Below the pieces are notes generated by a model. The model was not told where the DNA came from. It saw only the letters and a list, made by a program, of their open reading frames with translations, and made no database searches. A stretch of 41,815 nucleotides of DNA, from assembly GCA_023664365.1 (NCBI GenBank), contig JAMPFR010000027.1:1-41815 (forward strand), written 5' to 3'. Shown here piece by piece: positions 16,724 through 23,507 of this stretch (position 1 is its first letter; every line of letters begins with the position of its first letter). A program made the position numbers and the translations under genes. Source of the stretch: Acetatifactor muris. Lineage in GTDB: Bacteria; Bacillota; Clostridia; Lachnospirales; Lachnospiraceae.

Positions 16724-17857
16724 ATGATTTACAGAAATTTTCAGGACATTGCATTATCCGGCTTAGGACTTGGCATGATGCGCCTTCCGGTGGTGGATGG
16801 CAACGATGGAGTAGTGGATGAGAGCGCAGCCGCAGAAATGATTGATTATGCTTATAAGAATGGAATCAATTACTATGATACGGCATGGGGCTACCATGAC
16901 GGCAATTCTGAACTGGTCGCAGGAAAATATCTTTCCAAATATCCGAGGGAGAGCTATTATCTTGCCACCAAATTTCCGGGCTATGACCTTTCCAATATGG
17001 ATAAGGTAGAAGAAATATTTGAGAAACAGCTTGAAAAATGCCGGACGCCATATTTTGATTTCTATTTATTCCATAATGTTTACGAGGGAAATATTGATGC
17101 GTATCTTGACCCGAAATATGGGATTTTTGAATATCTGATAAAGCAGAAAGAGAATGGCCGCATCAAGCATCTTGGCTTCTCAGCCCATGGCAGCGTGGAA
17201 GTGATTCGGCGTTTTCTGGATGCCTATGGGAAACATATGGAGTTTTGCCAGCTTCAGCTGAACTATATGGACTGGCATTTTCAGAATGCACAGGAAAAGG
17301 CAGCTCTTTTGCAGAAAGCAGGCATTCCGATCTGGGTTATGGAACCTTTGCGGGGCGGAAAACTGGCAAAAGCTTCTGAGGAATTGTCGGCAGCGCTGCA
17401 GTCCATGCGTCCGAAGGAAACGGTTCCCGGATGGGCATTCCGTTTCCTGCAGAGCGTTCCCGGCGTGACGATGGTGCTGTCCGGCATGTCCAACATGGAA
17501 CAGTTGAAAGCAAATATTGCGACCTATGAGACAGATGAACCTTTGAGTCAGGAAGAATTGGATACTTTGGTGAAACTTGTGGATGAGGAGACCCAAAAAG
17601 GAGGACTTCCCTGTACGGCATGTCATTATTGTACCAGCCATTGCCCGAAGAAACTTCCCATTCCGGAACTGATTGCTTTATACAATGAGCATAAGCTTAC
17701 AGGCGGCGGTTTTATCGCTCCCATGGCAGTTGGCAGCATGCCCGAGGAAAAACGTCCTGCCAACTGTGTTGGTTGCAGGGGCTGTGAGAAGGTCTGTCCC
17801 CAGCAGATCAAAATATCCGAGATGATGAAAGACTTTTCTTCCATGATCGGCATGTAA
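16724..17857 (+). CDS. Aldo/keto reductase with C-terminal 4Fe-4S domain
   Basis: The 377-aa protein has an aldo/keto reductase barrel with the catalytic Asp and Tyr region INYYDTAWGYHDG, the Lys of YLATKFPG and the His of FYLFHNVYE. It continues into a ferredoxin-like tail with CTACHYCTSHCPKKLPI and CVGCRGCEKVCPQQIKI, eight or more cysteines spaced to hold two iron-sulfur clusters. Such enzymes reduce carbonyls with electrons from NAD(P)H or ferredoxin in anaerobes. AGAGGAG lies before the ATG. It is intact and is followed 14 bases later by a second enzyme of the same class. Confidence 0.85.
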   Translation: MIYRNFQDIALSGLGLGMMRLPVVDGNDGVVDESAAAEMIDYAYKNGINYYDTAWGYHDGNSELVAGKYLSKYPRESYYLATKFPGYDLSNMDKVEEIFEKQLEKCRTPYFDFYLFHNVYEGNIDAYLDPKYGIFEYLIKQKENGRIKHLGFSAHGSVEVIRRFLDAYGKHMEFCQLQLNYMDWHFQNAQEKAALLQKAGIPIWVMEPLRGGKLAKASEELSAALQSMRPKETVPGWAFRFLQSVPGVTMVLSGMSNMEQLKANIATYETDEPLSQEELDTLVKLVDEETQKGGLPCTACHYCTSHCPKKLPIPELIALYNEHKLTGGGFIAPMAVGSMPEEKRPANCVGCRGCEKVCPQQIKISEMMKDFSSMIGM

Positions 17858-17871
17858 AGGAGACAAAGGAG

Positions 17872-19191
17872 ATGGAATACAGAATCAATCAGCGGACTGG
17901 TGACAAAATCAGTGTTTTGGGGTTTGGAACCTCTTACATTGCGGAGGCAGGTGAAAAGGATGCTGTTGCAACAATACAGAGAGCTTACGCAGGCGGCATC
18001 AATTATTATGACCTTGCTACAGCGGAGGCCAGGACTTTTTCCTATTTTGGAACTGCCCTTGGCGATGTAAGAAAAAATGTATTTTACCAGATACACTTTG
18101 GGGCGAATTATGCTTCGGGAACCTATGGCTGGAGTACAGATGGCGAAACCATCCGGCGAAGCATTGCGTGGCAGCTTGCACAGCTTAAAACAGATTATAT
18201 TGATTATGGATTTATCCATTGTATTGATGAATTGTCTGACTGGCAGGAATATCAACAAAACGGTGCTTTTGCCTATCTGATGCAGATGAAGGAGCAGGGA
18301 GTTGTAAAACATATCGGACTGTCCTCCCACACGCCATCAACAATCCAGAAAGTATTGGATGAAGTATCTGTGGATATGCTGATGTTTTCTGTGAATCCGG
18401 GCTATGACTATCAAAAAGGTGATTATGCCAAAGGTTCTGTGGATGAGAGGTCAGCCATCTATCGCCGCTGTGAAGCAGAAGGAATCGGCATCTCTGTAAT
18501 GAAACCCTTTTCAGGCGGTCAGCTGCTGGATGCGGCAGTTTCACCCTTTGGGAAGGCACTGACACAGTATCAGTGTATGCAATATGCGCTGGACAGACCC
18601 GGTGTGCTGACGGTGCTGCCGGGAATGTCCAGTGTAGCGCAGGCAGAACATTTGCTGGGGTTCTTCGATGCAGCAGAAGAGGAAAAGGATTATTCCGTTA
18701 TCGGAACCTTTAGTCCTGCGGAGGCCGTTGGCAAGTGTGTTTACTGCAATCACTGTAAGCCCTGTCCCATGGGGCTTGATATCGGCATCATCAATAAATA
18801 CTATGACCTGGCCAGAAATGGGGACTCCATGGCGGCAGAGCATTACCGCAATCTGGAAACGAAAGCGGATGCCTGTGTGCAGTGCGGTCACTGCGAATCC
18901 CGCTGCCCTTTCCATGGAAACGAGGCCGAACAGTATAGTTTTTTCTGCATCCCCAAGGCGCTCTTTACGGACAGGAGGTTCAGGGGCGTATCCGCAGAGG
19001 CGAAGATGCTGTACGGGCTCCTGCTGGACCGGATGTCGCTTTCCATGAAGAACGGCTGGCTGGACGGGGACGGGAGGGTGTACATCATCTTCACGGTGGC
19101 AGAGGTGATGGGGACGCTTGAGGATACACATCATCGATCATGCAAAGACCAGGGAAGTTTACGCCGCATACAGGAAGTCAGGAAACAGTGA
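17872..19191 (+). CDS. Second 4Fe-4S aldo/keto reductase, fused to a RepA fragment
   Basis: Residues 1 to about 348 form an aldo/keto reductase barrel (ISVLGFGTSYIAEAGEKDAV, GINYYDLATAEA, YGFIHCID) plus a cysteine-rich tail (CVYCNHCKPCPMGLDIG, CVQCGHCESRCPFH). The Lys expected in the barrel strand after the active Tyr is not evident (FYQIHFG). Right after CPFH (base 18915) the frame runs on into a RepA N-terminal piece and then into out-of-frame relaxase sequence until 19191. Natural relatives end about a dozen residues after CPFH, so the enzyme is nearly complete but carries a foreign tail of about 90 residues. AAGGAG lies before ATG 17872. Confidence 0.75.
   Translation: MEYRINQRTGDKISVLGFGTSYIAEAGEKDAVATIQRAYAGGINYYDLATAEARTFSYFGTALGDVRKNVFYQIHFGANYASGTYGWSTDGETIRRSIAWQLAQLKTDYIDYGFIHCIDELSDWQEYQQNGAFAYLMQMKEQGVVKHIGLSSHTPSTIQKVLDEVSVDMLMFSVNPGYDYQKGDYAKGSVDERSAIYRRCEAEGIGISVMKPFSGGQLLDAAVSPFGKALTQYQCMQYALDRPGVLTVLPGMSSVAQAEHLLGFFDAAEEEKDYSVIGTFSPAEAVGKCVYCNHCKPCPMGLDIGIINKYYDLARNGDSMAAEHYRNLETKADACVQCGHCESRCPFHGNEAEQYSFFCIPKALFTDRRFRGVSAEAKMLYGLLLDRMSLSMKNGWLDGDGRVYIIFTVAEVMGTLEDTHHRSCKDQGSLRRIQEVRKQ
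18916..19119 (+). pseudogene. RepA_N-type replication initiator, N-terminal fragment
   Basis: About 68 residues read FCIPKALFTDRRFRGVSAEA, then KMLYGLLLDRMSLSMKNGWL and VYIIFTVAEVMGTL. This is the conserved N-terminus of RepA_N replication initiators found on plasmids and integrative elements of Firmicutes. The first ~9 residues and everything after the first domain are gone. It is fused in frame behind the aldo/keto reductase. Codon use turns more GC-rich at the junction. Confidence 0.8.
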
Positions 19192-19432
19192 AAGGTTCCG
19201 GCAGCTGCACCGGGAGGAGATAGAAAAGCATGAGGCGGCAAAGGCATCCTTTGATGGCCTGGGCGGGAAAAAGATACCGACGGTGGCGGAACTTTCCGCA
19301 GAATATGCAGCATTACTGGCGGAGAAAAATGGGTGTTGCGAGGAATACAGGGCTGCCCGGAAAAAAAAGCAGGACAAGGGACGGAGGTATGATCCTTTCG
19401 CTTATCATGAAGGTTACTCCTGTGTGATCTGA
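19118..19432 (+). pseudogene. Relaxase (MobA/VirD2 type), C-terminal fragment
   Basis: About 100 residues match the C-terminal part of relaxases of Clostridia integrative elements: AKTREVYAAYRKSGNSERFR, HREEIEKHEAAKASFDGLG, then KIPTVAELSAEYAALLAEKN and EEYRAARKKK. The nuclease domain is missing, and the last residues differ from the usual ending. It abuts the RepA fragment, so repA and the relaxase gene were brought together by a deletion. The following 286 bases, to 19718, show no gene. Confidence 0.75.
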
Positions 19433-19718
19433 TCCCCGCTGACCTGCTTCCCCGCAGCGTGGCTGCGTGGAAATTTTTTTGTCCTGAAAAGCCGTCTTTG
19501 CAAAAATATCAAAACAGATTTCAAACCTGTTCAACCATAACTGCAACAGGAACAGGGCATCCAGACCGTTGACAATGCGGCGGCCAGCCGTTACAATATA
19601 CGGCAAAGGAAGGTGGGGTGCGGGATGTCATCTGACCCAAAGTGGGACGGGAGCGGATGGCAGAAACAGCATATGCTGCGCATGGGGAAACAGGAAAAAA
19701 CAGAAGGGAGCCTGGGGC

Positions 19719-20303
19719 ATGAAGAAAATTTTAGTGGTACAGGGAGGCGGACGCCTGAACGGAAATACGGCGCAGCTTGTCACGGGTTTTGTGAAAGGGG
19801 CGGAGGATGCAGGCCATGAGGTGGAAGTGGTATCGCTGATGAAAAACGAAGTGAAAGGATGCCTGGGCTGCAATGCTTGCCGTTATGGGAAACCCTGCAT
19901 ACAGAAGGACAGTTTCAACAGCATTGTCCCCAAGATAGAAAATGCGGATCTGATCGTCCTTGCATCCCCCTTATATTTCTGGACGATCTCTTCCAGGCTT
20001 AAGGCTTTTATCGAAAGGTTCTACTGTCTGGCACAGGAAGATGCAGACCCGCCTTTGGGCAGGTATGAAAAATATCCGGAGAAAGACTGTGCGCTGCTGA
20101 TGACATCAGCTGATGATTTCTTCTGGACCTTTGAGCAGGCGGTCTCTTATTATCAGTTCACTGTTGTGAATTACATAGGCTTTCATGATAAAGGGATGCT
20201 GCTTGCCGGGGGATGCGGTGACACGAATGGGAGGCCGCAGATCGACAGGACGGATCATCTGGCGGAAGCCTATGAGTTTGGGAAGAATATTTACGGACAG
20301 TAG
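19719..20303 (+). CDS. Flavodoxin-family NAD(P)H-dependent oxidoreductase
   Basis: The 194-aa protein has the flavodoxin-like Rossmann start KKILVVQGGGRLNGNTAQL, with a phosphate-binding turn. It has the Cys motif GCLGCNACRYGKPCIQKD, common in iron-sulfur flavoproteins and related reductases, and the ASPLYFWTISSRLKAFIERF block. It probably reduces a quinone, nitro or azo compound or passes electrons to the nearby redox enzymes. The start ATG 19719 begins the Rossmann strand; sequence in frame upstream has no protein character. It is complete, unlike the related fragment at 16393-16656. Confidence 0.85.
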   Translation: MKKILVVQGGGRLNGNTAQLVTGFVKGAEDAGHEVEVVSLMKNEVKGCLGCNACRYGKPCIQKDSFNSIVPKIENADLIVLASPLYFWTISSRLKAFIERFYCLAQEDADPPLGRYEKYPEKDCALLMTSADDFFWTFEQAVSYYQFTVVNYIGFHDKGMLLAGGCGDTNGRPQIDRTDHLAEAYEFGKNIYGQ

Positions 20304-20435
20304 TGGTATAAATGGAAATAGGACGCTGTGAGCGGAGAGTCGGGAGATTTTTTTTCAACAGGGAAAGGAATCCCCGGCTTATTTTTTTATTCCTGGAGAA
20401 ATGAATATTTTTTACATGATCTCTGGGACCATGGC

Positions 20436-20492
20436 AGAAGAATTTCTTTAAGCTGTGCTTGAGGAAAAGCCACGCCGTAAGGCGTGTTCGCA
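20436..20492 (+). repeat. Structured repeat element, copy 2
   Basis: This is the second copy of the block at 1459-1513, with compensating changes. Here the central hairpin is perfect: CACGCC-GTAA-GGCGTG (20471-20486), closed by a GTAA tetraloop of the GNRA type. In copy 1 the same stem is CATG around a different loop. The stems are kept while bases change, which favours a folded RNA. Confidence 0.5.
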
Positions 20493-20673
20493 AAATGGGC
20501 GGAGCGATTTTTGCCGGGGCTTGCATCAGTGTTACACATTCCTGAACTGAATGTGCGTTCAGCAGTTTTTTTGTGTTGCTGTGACGTTTCGAGTGATAGA
20601 TTTCAATCATTTTTAAGGATACATTTCATCACTTGTGTTTTTAGACGATTACCCTAAGATGAAATTTATTTTA

Positions 20674-20773
20674 TTGACAAAAGTAAAACGGAGAGATATA
20701 CTTTGTAATAGGTTAGCGGCTACTAACTAAGAACAGCCGCATTTGTTAAAACACAAGGTTAGCACAAACTAAC
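20674..20773 (+). promoter_or_regulatory. Strong promoter with two GTTAG-N6-CTAAC operators
   Basis: TTGACA (20674-20679), a 17-base spacer and TATACT (20697-20702) make a near-consensus promoter. Two dyads follow: GTTAG-N6-CTAAC at 20712-20727 and again at 20758-20773. They resemble DtxR/IdeR-type metal-repressor boxes (TTAGGTTAG and its complement), although their spacing is wider than the classic one. A DtxR-family gene lies at 27756 and a ZIP metal transporter lies just downstream. Repression of this promoter by metal is a reasonable guess. Confidence 0.6.
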
Positions 20774-20824
20774 TTATGTGATGAAAAAGGTGTGCAGTAT
20801 AAGGTGTAATGGTATAAATGGTTC

Positions 20825-20962
20825 ATGGCATATGTGAGATATATGCTTGATGAAGCAGTGAGGGACATAGTGGTCTATGGTGCCGTTTCGGCGGGCAGTG
20901 CATCTCATGAGAAAAAGAAACCGTTCGTGAAAATGAAAGGTTGTTCATCACATGGAGGATAG
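20825..20962 (+). CDS. Possible 45-aa small protein
   Basis: A short open frame downstream of the strong promoter reads MAYVRYMLDEAVRDIVVYGA, then VSAGSASHEKKKPFVKMKG. It is helical at the N-terminus and ends basic. I do not recognise it. The layout vaguely recalls small signal-peptide precursors, but no diagnostic motif is present. There is no well-placed ribosome site. It overlaps the start of the following pseudogene. Confidence 0.25.
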   Translation: MAYVRYMLDEAVRDIVVYGAVSAGSASHEKKKPFVKMKGCSSHGG

Positions 20963-21666
20963 AGAAGTGCAATTTGACCGAAAAAGCATATATTGTATTC
21001 CCGGCATACGAAAAGGGTACTGCGCTACTGGATAAAGAAGGAATATGGTTCCGAGGCGGAACAGGTATGGGATGGGGTACAGCGGCAATATGCTAAATTT
21101 CTGGAGGATACTTTGGATTTTGGAGGGAAAAAGAGTCCCCATGCTGTCCAGATTTATGACAGCATTTTACTGTTTGCTTATTGTACGGCTGAGCCGGGGA
21201 ACATTCGCTGGAAGAACTGCAGCCCGTGTCGCTTGAAATGTTCATGGCTTCTTTCCGGACCCTTGGGAAGATATTCAATGCAAACCACAGATGGACAATG
21301 AATCTTCTTGGATTTATATTTAAGGCTGCAGCCGGAAAGACAAATAAGCACGTTGGGGAATACCCGGATGATTTTGCGGCAGCCATCCAGCCGTATGACA
21401 GAAAAAACGGCATTGTGCGATACAGCCTTACGAAATGCCCGATCGCAGAGTTTGCAAAGAAGCATGGCGTTACGGAATGGATGCCGCTTATGTGCAACTG
21501 CGGTTATATGGCTCTCGCACATATCAATGCAGGGCTGATACGTACCGGAACCTGTACGAAATGCGACGAATGTGATTATCTGGTGTCCGGGGATGAAAAT
21601 CCTGTAATGAACCGATATGAACATATAAAAGATGAAAAAGGATTCATTGCCAGCAGGAGAAAGTAA
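20952..21666 (+). pseudogene. L-2-amino-thiazoline-4-carboxylate hydrolase-like protein, frameshifted
   Basis: The protein is read in pieces: a possible start MEDREVQFDRKSIY (20952), then RYWIKKEYGSEAEQVWDGVQ and DFGGKKSPHAVQIYDSILLF in a second frame, then LEELQPVSLEMFMASF to the end in a third. Breaks lie at about 21010 and 21211, each equal to the loss of one base. The C-terminal half (CPIAEFAKKHGVTEWMPLMC, GTCTKCDECDYLVSGD) is long and intact. The family is named for enzymes that open thiazolines on the way to cysteine; most Clostridia members have unknown substrates. An intact relative lies at 28678-29304. Confidence 0.65.
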
Positions 21667-21676
21667 AGGTGATAAT

Positions 21677-22460
21677 ATGCAGACAGAAGCAATTTACGGT
21701 ATCCTGATACCATTCCTTGGGACGGCGTTAGGCGCTGCCTGCGTGCTGTTCATGAAGAACAGGCTGAATCCCCTGCTGCAGAGGGCATTGACCGGGTTTG
21801 CCGCGGGGGTTATGGTGGCGGCTTCCATCTGGAGCCTGCTGGTTCCTGCCATGGAGCAGTCGGGAGATATGGGGAAATGGGCGTTTATACCCGCTGTAGC
21901 CGGATTTTGGATAGGCATCCTGTTCCTGTTGGTTTTGGATCGGACGGTTCCGCACCTCCATATGAACAGCAGTAAAGCAGAAGGATCGGAGAGCAGCCTG
22001 CAGAAGACAACCATGCTGGTGCTTGCAGTGGCGCTCCATAACCTGCCGGAAGGCATGGCGGTGGGAGTGGTCTATGCCGGGTGGCTTTCCGGGAACTCTG
22101 GGATTACAGCCATGGGCGCAATGGCGCTTTCCTTGGGAATTGCCATACAGAACTTCCCGGAAAGTGCGATTGTTTCCATGCCCCTGCGGGCAGAGGGTGT
22201 GAACAGGGGGGAAGGCATTCTTTTACGGCGTGTTTTCCGGGGTAGTGGAGCCGCTTGGGGCGGCACGGACCATCCTTGCAACGGGTTTTGTGGTCCCGCT
22301 CCTGCCGTACCTTCTGAGTTTTGCCGCAGGCGCGATGGTCTATGTAGTGGTAGAGGAGCTGATACCGGAGATATCGGAAGGGAAGCATTCCAATGTGGGG
22401 ACAGTCCTTTTCGCGGCAGGCTTTACAGTCATGATGGCGCTGGATGTGGCGTTGGGATAA
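21677..22460 (+). pseudogene. ZIP family metal transporter, shifted at a G tract
   Basis: The gene reads as a ZIP permease with helices near residues 5-25, 40-60 and 70-90, the metal-site motif ALHNLPEGMAVGV and the fifth-helix motif AIQNFPESAIVSMPL. At about 22204-22210 a run of six G replaces the five needed for 'NRGKAFFYGVFSGVVEPLG'. The true frame resumes at 22230 (VFSGVVEPLGAARTILATGF) and runs to the normal end at 22460. ZIP proteins bring zinc, iron or manganese into the cell. The homopolymer could be phase-variable, a decay event or a sequencing error. It lies in the unit behind the operator-bearing promoter at 20674. AAAGGTGAT lies before the ATG. Confidence 0.8.
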
Positions 22461-22462
22461 AA

Positions 22463-22525
22463 ATGGAACAAATGCGTTCCATGGAACAAATACTTTCCAC
22501 GGAATAGGTGCTTTCCATAGAATGG
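22463..22525. repeat. 18-bp tandem repeat, 3.5 units
   Basis: The units ATGGAACAAATGCGTTCC, ATGGAACAAATACTTTCC and ACGGAATAGGTGCTTTCC follow each other without gaps, and a half unit ATAGAATGG completes the array. Each full unit is itself a weak dyad (GGAAC and GTTCC in the first). It fills the space between the ZIP gene and the next small gene. Confidence 0.8.
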
Positions 22526-22535
22526 AGGAATGTGT

Positions 22536-22673
22536 ATGCTGGGCAGGATAATCATTGAGGGGATTGGGTTTAACCGAAAAGATAAGGCAGCAAAATGGAT
22601 AATGGGAACGGTGGGCTTTGCCGTTTTGTCGGCGGTGGTTTCGGCAGTTATGGCGCTGCTGTTAAAGTACTAG
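22536..22673 (+). CDS. 45-aa single-span membrane protein
   Basis: The product is MLGRIIIEGIGFNRKDKAAK followed by one hydrophobic helix (VGFAVLSAVVSAVMALLL) and the end KY. GGAGG lies seven bases before the ATG, and the next gene begins 11 bases after its stop, so it is probably translated. I know no family for it. The position between a metal transporter and a polytopic membrane protein suggests a small accessory subunit. Confidence 0.5.
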   Translation: MLGRIIIEGIGFNRKDKAAKWIMGTVGFAVLSAVVSAVMALLLKY

Positions 22674-22684
22674 GAGGGAGAGCA

Positions 22685-23398
22685 ATGAAAAAAACAGAAA
22701 ATCATTTTAACAATATCGGCATCAGCAGCGAACTGGATATGCCGAGGATACGGCATCTTATGAAAATCGGGCTTGTTGCAGCGGTCATGGTACTGGCCGG
22801 GGATATGCTGTTAGGTTATGGGGCGGCGGAGACGGAAGTATCCGGCATTCCGGTGACTTTTGCAAGATATCTGGATGTATCGGATGGAAGAATATTCTGG
22901 TCGGCAATTTTAGGGACGATGGGAATCCCGTTGGAGTGCCTCTGTTATTTTGCAATTTATAGGCTGATAGCCTGTAAAAGCGAAAAATATGCGCATACAT
23001 ATCGCGCAGGGATTTTCGGCTGCCTGATATTTGCCGGCTGTGGAGTCCACGTTCCTTGTTGTGCGGCAGTTTATTTCCTGAAGAAAATGTATGCGTTTAG
23101 TCCGGACAAGGCGCTTGAAATGACAGTGGAATTTCTGGCTTATTTCCTTGCGCCCGCGACAGTTCTGTTTTTGATTTTCTTTTTTGTCATGACAGTGACG
23201 CAGATAAGAGCCTTTGCAAAGGGACTGACGCCGCTTCCGAAATGGGCATGGGTGTTTTCGGTTTTGTTCGGCCTGCTAATGGCGGTGATATTAAAGGCCC
23301 CGAATCTGCCCCTGACAAACGCTCTTGCAACGGGGTGGATCAGCATCGGGAATCTCTGGATGTTTGGTGGGTTGCTTCTGATAACAAAAAGAGAGTAG
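22685..23398 (+). CDS. Polytopic membrane protein (DUF6796-like)
   Basis: The 237-aa protein has about seven hydrophobic segments. It starts cytoplasmic, with a first helix LVAAVMVLAGDMLLGYGAAE and the conserved-looking G-D pair. The general plan and the GD-x-L/M-x-Y-G motif recur in the protein at 29301-29987 (GSGDWLMMYGSTTYHGDIYW). I associate both with the DUF6796 group of Clostridia membrane proteins, with moderate confidence. The function is unknown. AGGAGGGAG lies before the ATG. Confidence 0.6.
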   Translation: MKKTENHFNNIGISSELDMPRIRHLMKIGLVAAVMVLAGDMLLGYGAAETEVSGIPVTFARYLDVSDGRIFWSAILGTMGIPLECLCYFAIYRLIACKSEKYAHTYRAGIFGCLIFAGCGVHVPCCAAVYFLKKMYAFSPDKALEMTVEFLAYFLAPATVLFLIFFFVMTVTQIRAFAKGLTPLPKWAWVFSVLFGLLMAVILKAPNLPLTNALATGWISIGNLWMFGGLLLITKRE

Positions 23399-23408
23399 GA
23401 GGATAGAT

Positions 23409-23482
23409 TGAAAAATCAAGATTTTTCATAGACGAATTTATTCGTCTTGTGAATATTGTGCCTGCGGCCCAAAGTTCGCAGG
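23409..23482. repeat. Three consecutive hairpins
   Basis: TGAAAAATC-AA-GATTTTTCA (23409-23428) and AGACGAAT-TT-ATTCGTCT (23430-23447) are perfect, nearly adjacent dyads with two-base loops. CCTGCG with CGCAGG (23461-23482) is a third. They fill the gap before the fusion gene. Two-base loops are poor for RNA hairpins, which favours protein binding or a cruciform-type DNA repeat. Confidence 0.6.
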
Positions 23483-23507
23483 TTACGGAAAGGCATGGTT
23501 ATTGATT

